Assembly: GCA_017519415.1 (NCBI GenBank)
Contig: JAFWSI010000062.1
Span: 1-55,899, forward strand
DNA length: 55,899 nucleotides
Direction: 5' to 3'
From: Ruminococcus sp.
Lineage (GTDB): Bacteria > Bacillota > Clostridia > Oscillospirales > Ruminococcaceae
In this document: positions 33,203-42,515 of the stretch, one piece after another
Layout of the letters: each line of letters opens with the position of its first letter
Position numbering within the stretch: the first letter of the stretch is position 1
Made by a program: the position numbers and the translations under genes
Notes under the pieces: model-generated
What the model saw: only the letters and a program-made list of their open reading frames with translations
What the model was told of the DNA's origin: nothing
Databases searched by the model: none

Positions 33203-34156
33203 ATGTATATAGGTTTCAGCGAGGCTGAGCTCTTTCTCAGAAACTGCGAGGACGCAGTTATAATCACACACCGCAATCCCGACGGAGACTGCATAGGCGC
33301 AGGCTTCGGACTCAAGGATATACTTGCGCAGCTGGGCGTGCGCAGCAGGGTGGTATGCCATGACGGCTTCCCTGCACGTTACGATTTCCTCACCTCCGAG
33401 GGTGCGGGGGAGGACTTCGAGCCTAAAACGGTCATCGCCGTAGACATTGCCGATGAGAACCTTATGGGCGATTACAAGGATATATACGGCGGCAGGGTGC
33501 AGCTCTGCATCGACCACCATATCTCAAACAAGAACTACGCGGAGAAAACTCTGCTCCGCGGCGACGCCACCGCTGCCTGCGAGATCATCTACGATCTTGC
33601 GAAGTATATGGGCGTGAAAATAACGAAACACTGTGCGATGTGCCTCTATACGGGCATATCCACCGATTCGGGCTGCTTCAAGTACGACTGCACCACTCCC
33701 CGCGCTCACGAGATAGCGGCAGAGATGATGCGCAGCTACGATATAAATTTTGCAAGAATCAACCGCTATATGTTCGACGTCAAGTCCATGGGCAGACTCA
33801 GGCTTGAGGCGAAGGTCAACGAGCTCATGGAGTACTGTCTCGGCGGAAAGCTCGCTATAGCTGCCGTTACCCAGGATATGATGAAGGACATGAACGTCTC
33901 CATGGAGGAGCTGGAGGGCTTTGCGCCCCTTACGATACAGCTCGAGAACACAGAGGTTGGCATACTTATGCGGGAGCGTGAGGACGGAGTGTACAAATGC
34001 TCCTTCCGTTCGGCAAACGACGTCAACGTATCGGTGATATGTCAGTCTGTGGGCGGCGGCGGTCATGCAAAGGCTGCGGGGTGCACTGTGGACGGACCTC
34101 TCGAGGAGGCAAAGGCCTTCCTTATAAAGGCTGTTGAAAGGGCGCTGAAGGAATGA
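33203..34156 (+). CDS. nrnA: DHH-family bifunctional oligoribonuclease/PAP phosphatase
   Basis: This 317-residue DHH/DHHA1 phosphoesterase matches NrnA, which degrades nano-RNAs and pAp. Metal-binding motifs are THRNPDGDCIGAG, VAVDIADENL, CIDHHISN (DHH motif) and TGISTDSGCFKYD. The DHHA1 domain ends with GGGGHAKAAGCTVDG. GGAGG precedes the ATG, and its stop overlaps the truB start (ATGA). Confidence 0.93.
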   Translation: MYIGFSEAELFLRNCEDAVIITHRNPDGDCIGAGFGLKDILAQLGVRSRVVCHDGFPARYDFLTSEGAGEDFEPKTVIAVDIADENLMGDYKDIYGGRVQLCIDHHISNKNYAEKTLLRGDATAACEIIYDLAKYMGVKITKHCAMCLYTGISTDSGCFKYDCTTPRAHEIAAEMMRSYDINFARINRYMFDVKSMGRLRLEAKVNELMEYCLGGKLAIAAVTQDMMKDMNVSMEELEGFAPLTIQLENTEVGILMREREDGVYKCSFRSANDVNVSVICQSVGGGGHAKAAGCTVDGPLEEAKAFLIKAVERALKE

Positions 34157-35046
34157 ACGGGATACTTTGCGTAGATAAGCCGCAGGATTTCACATCCTTC
34201 GACGTCGTGGCAAAGCTCCGCGGGGTACTTCATATGAAACGCCTCGGCCACGGCGGGACCCTCGATCCGATGGCGACGGGCGTGCTGCCTGTTTTTGTGG
34301 GCAGCGCTACAAAGGCGTGCGATATAATGCCCGACAATACAAAGAGCTACCTTGCGGGATTCAGGCTTGGCTTCACTTCGGATACCCAGGACGTATGGGG
34401 CGAAGTGAAGGAAGCTTCGGACGCGGCAGTGAGCCGTGATGACCTGGAAGCCGTTATACCCTGCTTCACGGGGAAGATAATGCAGCTTCCGCCAATGTAC
34501 TCCGCCGTTCAGGTGAACGGCAGGCGCCTTTACGACCTTGCAAGACAGGGCGTTGAGGTGGAGCGCGAGGCGAGAGAAGCAGAGGTGAGCTCACTGCGCA
34601 TATCCGGGTACAGCAGCGATACCCGTGAGGGAAGACTGGAGATATGCTGCGGAAAGGGCACGTATATACGCACCATAATAAACGATATAGGCGAAAAGCT
34701 TGGCTGCGGCGGCATAATGACCTCTCTGGTCAGGACCTCGTCGGGCGGCTTTACCCTTGCGGACTGCCATACTCTTGAGGAGATACAGCAGGCAGGGGAC
34801 GAGGGCAGACTTGAAGAGCTGATACTTCCCATAGACCGCGTGTTTGCAGAGCTTCCCGCCCTCAGGCTCGGGGAGGCTCAGACAAGAATGTACAGGAACG
34901 GCGTAAAGCTCGATCTGTCACGTATCAGCGGAATAGTGAACGGTGCCGGGCAGTACAGGGTATACGGCTCCGACGGAGCGTTCATAGGTACTGCCATTGC
35001 AGATACCGACGGCGGTATACTGCGGGTAGGAAAGAATATGGGGTGA
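34153..35046 (+). CDS. truB: tRNA pseudouridine-55 synthase
   Basis: TruB converts U55 of the tRNA T-loop to pseudouridine. Of 297 residues, the catalytic Asp38 lies in GHGGTLDPMATGVLPV. KSYLAGFRLGFTSDTQD, YSAVQVNGRRLYDLARQGVE and GTYIRTIINDIGEKLG are standard TruB segments, and a PUA-like C-terminal domain follows. Its ATG overlaps the nrnA stop by four bases. Confidence 0.96.
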   Translation: MNGILCVDKPQDFTSFDVVAKLRGVLHMKRLGHGGTLDPMATGVLPVFVGSATKACDIMPDNTKSYLAGFRLGFTSDTQDVWGEVKEASDAAVSRDDLEAVIPCFTGKIMQLPPMYSAVQVNGRRLYDLARQGVEVEREAREAEVSSLRISGYSSDTREGRLEICCGKGTYIRTIINDIGEKLGCGGIMTSLVRTSSGGFTLADCHTLEEIQQAGDEGRLEELILPIDRVFAELPALRLGEAQTRMYRNGVKLDLSRISGIVNGAGQYRVYGSDGAFIGTAIADTDGGILRVGKNMG

Positions 35047-35050
35047 CGGC

Positions 35051-35929
35051 ATGGAAAAGACAAGGACTGCCGCTGCTCTGGGACTTTTTGACGGAGTCCA
35101 TCTCGGACACCGCGCCGTGCTGAAGGCGGCTGAGGAACAGGCTGCAAACGGGCTTATGCCCTGCGTTTTCACGTTTTCATCGCTATTTGCGGAGAAAAAG
35201 GGCGGTGCGGGATATATTTACGGCGACGAGGAGAAGAGCTTCCTGCTGACGGAAGACTGCGGCATGGAAAGGGTGTTCTCCCACAGCTTCGGCGATATAT
35301 GCGGCCTTGACGGTGAGAGCTTCGCAGGGGATATACTCTGCGGAGAGATGAACGCTGCCTTTGTGTGCTGCGGGAACGATTTCCGCTTCGGAAGGGGCGC
35401 TTCCTGCGGTATCGCGGAGCTGCGCAGCTTCGGCGAGAGGTTCGGCTTTGCGGTGCAGACCGTGGAGGATGTTTACTGCGGAGGCAGAAGAGTATCCTCG
35501 ACGGAAATACGCTCCATGCTGTCGGAGGGCGACATCGAGAGCGCCAATGCCTTTCTCGGCGAGCCCTACACCATAATGAAAAAGGTGAGCCGCGGTGCTC
35601 AGCTGGGACGAAGCATAGGCTTCCCGACTGCCAACCAGGTGTTCGGAGAAGGACAGCTGGTGCCGAGATACGGCGTATACGCTTCAAAAGCGAGGATAAA
35701 CGGAAAATGGTATCCGTCGGTGACGGATATCGGCAGGAAGCCCACCGTGGATTACGGCGGAGCTCCTCTTGCCGAAACTTATATACACGGCTTTTCCGGT
35801 GATCTTTACGGGATCACCTTACAGGTGGAGCTGCTGCGCTTCCTGCGCCCCGAGACGAAATTCGCCTCCGTGGAGGAGCTCAGAAGGCAGATAGCTGCGG
35901 ACGCGGAGACAGCTCTCAATATATTGTGA
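35051..35929 (+). CDS. ribF: Bifunctional riboflavin kinase / FAD synthetase
   Basis: RibF makes FMN and FAD. It has 292 residues. The N-terminal FAD synthetase has LGLFDGVHLGHRAVL, CGNDFRFGRGASCG and VSSTEIRSMLSEGD. The C-terminal riboflavin kinase begins near 178, with GRSIGFPTANQVF, YGVYASKARI and TDIGRKPTV. It is the last gene of the operon, five bases after truB. No FMN riboswitch is seen because it is internal to the operon. Confidence 0.95.
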   Translation: MEKTRTAAALGLFDGVHLGHRAVLKAAEEQAANGLMPCVFTFSSLFAEKKGGAGYIYGDEEKSFLLTEDCGMERVFSHSFGDICGLDGESFAGDILCGEMNAAFVCCGNDFRFGRGASCGIAELRSFGERFGFAVQTVEDVYCGGRRVSSTEIRSMLSEGDIESANAFLGEPYTIMKKVSRGAQLGRSIGFPTANQVFGEGQLVPRYGVYASKARINGKWYPSVTDIGRKPTVDYGGAPLAETYIHGFSGDLYGITLQVELLRFLRPETKFASVEELRRQIAADAETALNIL

Positions 35930-36046
35930 AAAATTCGCAATGCTTTCACTTCATTATCACATAGAAGTATTACCATATAAAAGCTGTGAAAGATGCGGCG
36001 GGACAGCGGTTCTGCCGTCAACATACGTAATAAGGAGGCAAACCCA

Positions 36047-37246
36047 ATGATAGAGGTAAGAAACCTTACTAAGAAGTACGGCGACAAGGTTGCCGTGAAC
36101 AATATCAGCTTCAAGGTCGAAAAGGGTGAGATACTCGGCTTCCTCGGACCGAACGGTGCGGGAAAATCCACGACCATGAATATGCTGACGGGATATATCT
36201 CGTCAACTGCGGGACAGGTGCTCATCGACGGCACCGATATTCTCGAGGACCCCAAGAAGGCCAAGGCGAATATCGGTTATCTCCCCGAGATACCGCCCCT
36301 TTACATCGACATGACGGTTGACGCGTATCTCAGCTTCATGTACGATCTGAAAAAATGCAAGCTGCCGAGAAAGGCACATATAAAGGACGTATGCAATCTC
36401 TGCAAGATCGAGGACGTAAGGGGAAGGCTCATAAAGAACCTTTCAAAGGGATACAGACAGAGAGTGGGCCTTGCGCAGGCTCTTATCAACAATCCCCCCG
36501 TGCTCATACTCGACGAGCCCACGGTAGGCCTCGACCCCAACCAGATCATAGAGATAAGAACCCTTATCAAGAAGCTGGGCAAGAGACATACGGTCATTCT
36601 TTCGTCCCATATCCTCCCTGAGATACAGGCTGTCTGCGACAGGATAATCATTATCAACAGGGGCGAGGTGGCTGCGGACGGAACTGCCGATGAGATCGCA
36701 AAGAATATCACCAACAAGCACAAGATGACCCTCCGTATCGAGGGACCTACCCATACCGCAGACGATAAGAAGCTGATCGCGGGTGCCATAAGGAACCTTG
36801 CGGGCGTAAAGTATGTCCGTGCGGATATGGAGCGCGAAAAGGGCATTTACGATTACGACGTCGAGACCGACGGCAAGACAGATGTGCGCCGCGCCATCAA
36901 TAAGCTCTGTAATGAAAAGGGCTGGAATATCCTTATGCTCCAGCTTTCAGACCTCACTCTCGAGGACATCTTCCTCAAGATCACAATGGACGAGGGCTTC
37001 GACAGGAACGAGATCTCGGGCAGAAAATCAAAGCCCAAGATCAGTATCAAAGCCGGCGAGAACGGAAAGCTCAGAGCCGAGCAGGAGGCCGATGAGCCCG
37101 AGACCTTCGGCGAGGACATGACTGACGAAGATACAGCCGCCGAAGAGGAAGCCGTCAGCGAAGAAGAAACTGCCGGCGAAGCGGAAACGGCTGACGGAGA
37201 AGAGTCCGCAGCAGAAAATGAAGAAAGCAACGGAGGTGAGGAATAA
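36047..37246 (+). CDS. GldA-type ABC transporter ATPase with long acidic tail
   Basis: This is a 399-residue ATPase. The start at 36047 follows AAGGAGG. The ABC domain (1-230) has Walker A GPNGAGKSTTMN, signature LSKGYRQRVGLAQAL and Walker B LILDEPTVGLDP. Residues about 235-325 match the C-terminal domain of the GldA/NatA group. The last 65 residues are an unusual Glu/Ala-rich acidic tail (EEEAVSEEETAGEAE). The stop overlaps the permease start. With the next three genes it matches the GldA-GldF-GldG-DUF4340 arrangement widespread in clostridia. The substrate is unknown. Confidence 0.92.
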   Translation: MIEVRNLTKKYGDKVAVNNISFKVEKGEILGFLGPNGAGKSTTMNMLTGYISSTAGQVLIDGTDILEDPKKAKANIGYLPEIPPLYIDMTVDAYLSFMYDLKKCKLPRKAHIKDVCNLCKIEDVRGRLIKNLSKGYRQRVGLAQALINNPPVLILDEPTVGLDPNQIIEIRTLIKKLGKRHTVILSSHILPEIQAVCDRIIIINRGEVAADGTADEIAKNITNKHKMTLRIEGPTHTADDKKLIAGAIRNLAGVKYVRADMEREKGIYDYDVETDGKTDVRRAINKLCNEKGWNILMLQLSDLTLEDIFLKITMDEGFDRNEISGRKSKPKISIKAGENGKLRAEQEADEPETFGEDMTDEDTAAEEEAVSEEETAGEAETADGEESAAENEESNGGEE

Positions 37247-37965
37247 TGCTGGCGATCTACAGACGTGAAATGGGCGCCTTCTTTACTTCGGGCGCTGCTT
37301 ATGTTTTTCTTACGGTGTTCTGGCTGGTATCAGGCATATTCTTCTTTAACGGAGTTATAGCGGCAGGAACTACTGATACATCTGTGATGTTCAATTCTAT
37401 GTTCATCATCGTTATGTTCCTCATACCGATTCTCACAATGAAGCTCCTCAGCGAGGAGAAAAAGAACAAGACGGATCAGGGACTCCTCACAGCTCCCATA
37501 AGCCTGTGGGACATCGTTCTCGGCAAGTACTTTGCAGCTCTTACCCTTTTTATAATCGCCGAGTCCATCGTATTCATATACGCATTCATACTGAATTACT
37601 TCGGAAACGTTATATGGTCAACACTTATCGGCAACTACTTCGCCATGCTCTTCCTCGGCGCAGCATTCATCGCTGTGGGACTGTTCATCTCCTCCCTGAC
37701 CGAGAACCAGATGGCTTCGGCTGTAGTCTGCCTCGTGGTGCTCTTCGTTATCTATCTCTCGGAAATGCTGGTGGTTAATTTTGCAAACGGCAACTTCGCA
37801 AAGAGAGTTCTTTACAAGATAGTTACTACTCTGGCCTTCTATTCGAGATATACCGACTTTACAAGGGGAGTATTCAGCCTTCCCAGTATCGTTTTCTTTT
37901 TAAGTACAGCATTCCTCTTCAACTTCTTCACCGTCAAGGTGCTTGAGAAGAGACGCTGGAGCTGA
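37246..37965 (+). CDS. GldF-type ABC-2 permease
   Basis: This 239-residue membrane protein has about six helices: FFTSGAAYVFLTVFWLVSGI, MFIIVMFLIPILTMKLL, ALTLFIIAESIVFIYAFI, AMLFLGAAFIAVGLFI, ASAVVCLVVLFVIYL and a C-terminal segment. YRREMGAFFTSG and EEKKNKTDQGLLTAPIS are typical of the GldF/ABC-2 group. It is the membrane partner of the preceding ATPase and overlaps it by one base (TAATG). Confidence 0.9.
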   Translation: MLAIYRREMGAFFTSGAAYVFLTVFWLVSGIFFFNGVIAAGTTDTSVMFNSMFIIVMFLIPILTMKLLSEEKKNKTDQGLLTAPISLWDIVLGKYFAALTLFIIAESIVFIYAFILNYFGNVIWSTLIGNYFAMLFLGAAFIAVGLFISSLTENQMASAVVCLVVLFVIYLSEMLVVNFANGNFAKRVLYKIVTTLAFYSRYTDFTRGVFSLPSIVFFLSTAFLFNFFTVKVLEKRRWS

Positions 37966-37994
37966 GCTTACAGGAAAGGAAGGTTTTGATACAG

Positions 37995-39650
37995 ATGAGT
38001 AAGAAGAATATCGACGAGACAAAAGCCAAAAAGGCTGTCGATGATATAAAGGAAACTGCCGCCGAGGCAGAGAAGGCAGCTGCTCCTGCATCGGGCGCTG
38101 CAAGGAAATTCAAGTACGGCTCCGTATTCTATGTGATAATAGCTCTTGTTATCGCGGTCGTAGTGGTCCTCAACGTGGTAGTGAACATGCTGGCAAAGCG
38201 TTCGCCCATAAAGATCGACCTTACGCCCGACAACAGATACGAGCTCACGGAGGAGTCAATAAACATTGTCAGGAACATGGATAAGGACGTGGAGATAGTT
38301 GTTACCGCGTCAAAGGACTATTTCGCAAATCTCCGCAACTATTACGAGAGCATGTATGCCCAGTACTACGGAAGCGCTGCGGAAATGCCCTATGAGATGA
38401 TACCCGAGCTCCTTGACAAGTACGCTATGTATGCTGCTCAGGGCAAGGGAAGCATCACCGTAAAGTATGTCGATATGGACATCGATCCCGACCTTATAAA
38501 CAAGTACAAGGATTACTACAACGGCGATATAAGCCGCGGAAGCATCATGGTATATGCGGACGGACGTCTGAGCATGATATACGACAGCGAGGTCGCAGCT
38601 ATGCTGACCCCCGACCAGACCGCTTCAAAGTCAGGCCAGATGAAGTTCAACTTCACAGGCGAGAGCGATATAACGGGAGCTATCTGCAACGTTATAGACA
38701 CCCATCCCATAAGAGTCGCATTTGCAAAGAAGATGAACAATTCTTCCATGTATGACAAGCAGATGTACGACGATTCCGTAAACGGAAGCGTTGTTGAGAC
38801 CTTCGAGAAGGAGATACTCGGCAAGCACGGCTACGACTGCACCGACATCGACATCGCCAAGGACGAGATAAGCCCCGACGATTACGATATGCTGGTGGTA
38901 TACGCTCCCTCCGTTGACTTCACAGAGGACATCATCAAGAAGATGAGCGACTTCCTCTACAATGACGGAAAGTACGACAGGAACATGATATACGTTCCCG
39001 ATTATTCAAAGACCAATCTCCCCAATATCGAGGAATTCCTCGCAGACTGGAGCATAAAGGTGGAGAACCGCATCATTGCCGACGATACCAACGCTATCAC
39101 GTCGCCTACTAATATCCTTCTTGAGATAACCGACGTTACGGCAGTAGGCGGACTTCCTCAGTCAAAGACTCCTATCGTTGCTCCCTATTCCAGAGAGCTT
39201 ACACAGATAACCAAGAACAACGAGGATATAGTGAGCGAGGCGCTCAAGTCCTCGGCAGAGTCCTATACAGCCGATCTTACCGATAAGAACGCAGAGCTGG
39301 GCGAAAAGGGTGCGAGAAACGTTATCATGGTCTCAAAGAAGCAGCACAGCGATAACCTCGTAACCCATACCAGCAGCCTCCTCGTTATCGGAAGCCCCTT
39401 TATGACAGACAGCACTGTCATCATGCAGAATCAGACCTATAACAACGCAAACGTCCTTACTATCATGATAAATACCCTGACAGGCAAGGAGGACAACGGC
39501 GTAGTTATCCCCGATAAGAATCTCCAGCAGTCATTCATCTCAGTGACCACAAAGCAGGCAAAGAACGTACAGCTCATAGTAATACTGCTGATACCGTTCA
39601 TCATTGCCGTGACAGGTGTTATTGTACTGTTAAGGAGACGTAACCGATGA
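37995..39650 (+). CDS. GldG-type ABC transporter auxiliary protein
   Basis: This 551-residue protein starts at ATG 37995. A TTG three codons upstream is also possible. A cytoplasmic N-terminus of about 40 residues is followed by a membrane helix (VFYVIIALVIAVVVVLNVVV). A large extracellular domain of the GldG/IFT52-like type follows, with IKIDLTPDNRYELTEESINI and YDMLVVYAPSVDFTEDIIKK. A C-terminal membrane helix (VQLIVILLIPFIIAVTGVIV) ends in RRRNR. The stop overlaps the next start (ATGA). Confidence 0.88.
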   Translation: MSKKNIDETKAKKAVDDIKETAAEAEKAAAPASGAARKFKYGSVFYVIIALVIAVVVVLNVVVNMLAKRSPIKIDLTPDNRYELTEESINIVRNMDKDVEIVVTASKDYFANLRNYYESMYAQYYGSAAEMPYEMIPELLDKYAMYAAQGKGSITVKYVDMDIDPDLINKYKDYYNGDISRGSIMVYADGRLSMIYDSEVAAMLTPDQTASKSGQMKFNFTGESDITGAICNVIDTHPIRVAFAKKMNNSSMYDKQMYDDSVNGSVVETFEKEILGKHGYDCTDIDIAKDEISPDDYDMLVVYAPSVDFTEDIIKKMSDFLYNDGKYDRNMIYVPDYSKTNLPNIEEFLADWSIKVENRIIADDTNAITSPTNILLEITDVTAVGGLPQSKTPIVAPYSRELTQITKNNEDIVSEALKSSAESYTADLTDKNAELGEKGARNVIMVSKKQHSDNLVTHTSSLLVIGSPFMTDSTVIMQNQTYNNANVLTIMINTLTGKEDNGVVIPDKNLQQSFISVTTKQAKNVQLIVILLIPFIIAVTGVIVLLRRRNR

Positions 39651-41158
39651 AAAAACAAGCCAAGGGCATAATCGCTCTCAGCGCCCTTCTTGCGGCGCTG
39701 GGAGGCAGCTATGCCGTACTGAAGCTCACCGCTCCCGAGAACGGGGAAGAGGATAAGAGCTCTGCCGTTATCGAGACCACCTCGGAGGCAAAGGGCAATG
39801 GCACTATCCTCATCAGCGAAAACGGAGCTGTCACCACTGTAAAAAAGGCTGTCGTAAAGAACGGAGAGGGCGAGATAAATGTTATCCTCAAGGATGAGCC
39901 CACCGAAGATACCTCGGCTACCTATACGCTGGAGGACTACAGCGACCTCGACGTGGATATATCCATGGTGGGTACTCTCGTCAACAACGGAAACGGCATG
40001 GCGGCAGAGGCTCTCATAGCCGAGAACTGCACGGACCTTGCCAAGTACGGACTTGAAGACCCCGCCGCTACAGTTGAGTTCACCTTTGAATCGGGAAATA
40101 CCGCAAAGTTCTTCATAGGCGACAAGGCTCCCTCGAATTCGGGCACATATGTGCTTGTAAACGGTACGGACGACGTGTATACCGTAAGCAATTCTCTGAT
40201 GGCCAATTATCTGAGGTCAGTCAAGGAATTCATAAGCAGTACGGTGCTTGCAAAGCCCGACGATGACAACTACCCGAAAATAGACAGCATAAGGATAGAG
40301 CGCGGCGACATGGACGAGGATATGCTCATCGAGTACGACAAGTCCAGCGACGACAAGAACTCGGGCGGCACCTCGGCTACCCATGTACTGGTAGAGCCTT
40401 TGTTCAGCTATCTTACTGTGGAAAAATCCAACGGCATCACCAACGGTATGTTCGGACTTGCCGCCAAGGAGATATACGCTCTCAACTGCAAGGAGTCCGA
40501 TATAGCAGGCGCAGGCCTCAGCGATCCTTTCTGCAGGGTTACTATGGAATGCGGCAACGGAAAGACCTATGTTCTCCTTCTCAGTGAGATATTCACCGAC
40601 GAGTCGGGAGAAAAGTGCAGCTACGGTATGCTGGAGGGCGGAAAGGTTATATATATAATCTCTGCCGACAATGCAAAGTGGCTGACTGTTCAGCCCATAG
40701 ATATAGTATCGAGAATGCTGATAACCAATTACGTATGGAATATTACGGATATGACTGTCAGCGGCGGCGGAAAGACTGTGGAAATGAAGGTGAGCCGCAA
40801 GGATCCCGAGGCTATTCTCGACAGTCCCAGCGCGGAGGATTTCAAGGTGAAGAAGAACGGCGAGGAGCTCGACGCAGAGCGCTTCAGACAGTTCTATTCC
40901 TTCCTCGTCAGCTCCAACGCCGAGGAATTTGCCCTTGACGAGCCTGTTCCCGACGGCGAGCCCGCAGCTTCCATAGAGTTCACGGATTCATATTTCGGAA
41001 AGACCTTCAGATATGATTTCTATGACGATTCACTGATGCGTTCCCTCATAGTCGTTGACGGAAAGAGCAAGTATTACTGTACCAAGAGTTTTGTGAACAC
41101 TCTTATCGAGAATATAAAGCGCATCGATACAGGAGAGGACTACGTCACTACCTGGTAA
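39647..41158 (+). CDS. DUF4340 domain-containing exported protein
   Basis: This 503-residue protein has one N-terminal membrane anchor (KQAKGIIALSALLAALGGSY) and extracellular DUF4340 repeats. These include DLAKYGLEDPAATVEFTFES, KFFIGDKAPSNSGTYVLVNG and ISSTVLAKPDDDNYPKIDSI. In this gene neighbourhood DUF4340 proteins are thought to be extracytoplasmic partners of the Gld-like transporter. Substrate and role are not known. Confidence 0.9.
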   Translation: MKKQAKGIIALSALLAALGGSYAVLKLTAPENGEEDKSSAVIETTSEAKGNGTILISENGAVTTVKKAVVKNGEGEINVILKDEPTEDTSATYTLEDYSDLDVDISMVGTLVNNGNGMAAEALIAENCTDLAKYGLEDPAATVEFTFESGNTAKFFIGDKAPSNSGTYVLVNGTDDVYTVSNSLMANYLRSVKEFISSTVLAKPDDDNYPKIDSIRIERGDMDEDMLIEYDKSSDDKNSGGTSATHVLVEPLFSYLTVEKSNGITNGMFGLAAKEIYALNCKESDIAGAGLSDPFCRVTMECGNGKTYVLLLSEIFTDESGEKCSYGMLEGGKVIYIISADNAKWLTVQPIDIVSRMLITNYVWNITDMTVSGGGKTVEMKVSRKDPEAILDSPSAEDFKVKKNGEELDAERFRQFYSFLVSSNAEEFALDEPVPDGEPAASIEFTDSYFGKTFRYDFYDDSLMRSLIVVDGKSKYYCTKSFVNTLIENIKRIDTGEDYVTTW

Positions 41159-41176
41159 TTTTCAAGGAGGTATCCC

Positions 41177-41458
41177 ATGAGCGAGAAATTCAACACATAT
41201 AAGGGTTATCCGCTGGTAAGAAGCGGCAACCAGATATACTACGGATATATGTCCGATCCCTTTGTCATCTTCATACAGATACTCGAGACAAAGGAGGAGA
41301 ACGGCGAACAGGTGACCTCGAAGGTCAGGGTCGTTCAGATGGACACCAACGAGCCCAACCCCCTTAAAGCGTTCGTTAAGAACGCAGAGCGCGAGTGCGG
41401 ACTTTATGAGGCACTCGACGTTGCGAATGTATGGCTTGAAAAGGCTCTCAAGAGCTGA
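41177..41458 (+). CDS. Small conserved-looking hypothetical protein, last gene of the Gld-like cluster
   Basis: This 93-residue soluble protein (MSEKFNTYKGYPLVRSGNQI, then YYGYMSDPFVIFIQILETKE) follows the DUF4340 gene after 18 bases with AAGGAGG upstream. It has a compact alpha/beta look with a C-terminal helix (YEALDVANVWLEKAL). Good translation signals and codon use like its neighbours make it real. I cannot name the family. Confidence 0.75.
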   Translation: MSEKFNTYKGYPLVRSGNQIYYGYMSDPFVIFIQILETKEENGEQVTSKVRVVQMDTNEPNPLKAFVKNAERECGLYEALDVANVWLEKALKS

Positions 41459-41539
41459 AAAACTTTACGATAAAATAAAAACGGCACTCGTATGCGTTAT
41501 CACCTTAGCGGAACAAACACGAGCCAGACCGAATAGTAA

Positions 41540-41572
41540 TAAAGCCGATACTCAATGTATCGGCTTTATTTT
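41540..41572 (+). terminator. Terminator of the Gld-like cluster
   Basis: AAAGCCGATA/TATCGGCTTT (41541-41550 with 41558-41567) with a seven-base loop is followed by ATTTTAA, about 80 bases after the last stop. It could also act on the converging leftward gene. Confidence 0.8.
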
Positions 41573-41615
41573 AATCATATTTCTTTATCACATAAAAATA
41601 TGGATATTAGGCGAC

Positions 41616-42263
41616 TTATTTTGCATCTATTAATACTATTTTACAATTTGGATGCTGCTCTTTGATCTTGTCAGTATCAATATCATTCAGATTTTCTTTG
41701 GACTCAATTTCAAGATATTGCAGATCTTTCATATTATTAAGTGCACTAGCATAATCAATGCCTTTAAGCTCTTTAAATCGTAAATATTTAAAACCATCAA
41801 TACAACTGAAAGAGGAAATATTCATTCCAGAACAAAAGATATATCCACACTCAATTTTTAGCTCTTTAGAGGCGTATTCACCGCTCTCCTGAAAAGCACT
41901 TCCGGTATAATTAGAAAGAAATAAAAATCCATCAGCACGTTCGTTATTATTAATTGTAATCTTAACTTTAGGGATAGATGGAAGAGCGTCATGATAATTA
42001 TCATCTAAATACTTCTCGATATCATTTTTAATACGTTGAACTTCTGTTGCAAACTTATCCTCATGTTCAAACGCAGAAAAGTCTAACCAAAGAGTAACGC
42101 GTATTTCTTTTTTGTTTGCTAATGCTCCGTTAACTGTTACAAAACTATAATTTTGAGATTTTAAATATCTTTTCAGTTTGTTTTTGGAGTATACCTGAAA
42201 AGAAACAATGCTTGTAATTATAAGTATAATAGATGCAATAAATATTATTATCTTTTTTTTCAT
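41616..42263 (-). CDS. AT-rich membrane-anchored hypothetical with leucine-rich C-terminus
   Basis: This 215-residue protein starts with a membrane anchor (KKKIIIFIASIILIITSIVS), followed by an unknown outer domain. A C-terminal part has spaced hydrophobics like leucine-rich repeats (FKYLRFKELKGIDYASAL, NMKDLQYLEIESKENL). Base composition and codon use are much more AT-rich than the neighbours, suggesting recent transfer. Its ATG overlaps the stop of the small upstream gene (42260-42400). Orphan immunity-like or lipoprotein-like roles are possible. Function unknown. Confidence 0.75.
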   Translation of the reverse strand: MKKKIIIFIASIILIITSIVSFQVYSKNKLKRYLKSQNYSFVTVNGALANKKEIRVTLWLDFSAFEHEDKFATEVQRIKNDIEKYLDDNYHDALPSIPKVKITINNNERADGFLFLSNYTGSAFQESGEYASKELKIECGYIFCSGMNISSFSCIDGFKYLRFKELKGIDYASALNNMKDLQYLEIESKENLNDIDTDKIKEQHPNCKIVLIDAK

Positions 42264-42400
42264 TTTTCTTTTCTCCCTATTTCAAGAATATTTGAGGCGA
42301 AATTACTATACGATTTAATAGCATCGTCAGAATTAACATTATCAGAATATTCATCTAAGTCAATATAGAATTCTTTACCCCAAGAAGCGACTTTAATCAT
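42260..42400 (-). CDS. 46-residue acidic hypothetical protein
   Basis: A short frame starts at ATG 42400 with AAAGGAG at good spacing and reads MIKVASWGKEFYIDLDEYSD, ending ILEIGRKEK. The TGA overlaps the ATG of the 215-residue gene by four bases, a strong sign of translational coupling. It shares the AT-rich composition of that gene. It has no signal peptide and no known family. The pattern resembles small proteins found in immunity or contact-dependent gene sets, but this is speculative. Confidence 0.6.
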   Translation of the reverse strand: MIKVASWGKEFYIDLDEYSDNVNSDDAIKSYSNFASNILEIGRKEK

Positions 42401-42471
42401 TGTTGTGATCTCCTTTATTAAAAATCAGGCGATCAGCCTATGATGATATTATGTTGTTTGAGTTAGTTTGC

Positions 42472-42498
42472 GGGACGCCGAGGACGTCGTCCCCTACA
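42472..42498 (+). repeat. 27-base palindromic repeat, third location
   Basis: GGGACGCCGAGGACGTCGTC then CCCTACA. It matches 17376-17402 at 24 of 27 positions and flanks the AT-rich gene pair on its upstream side. Confidence 0.75.
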
Positions 42499-42515
42499 TT
42501 CGGCTTTTTGCAGCT

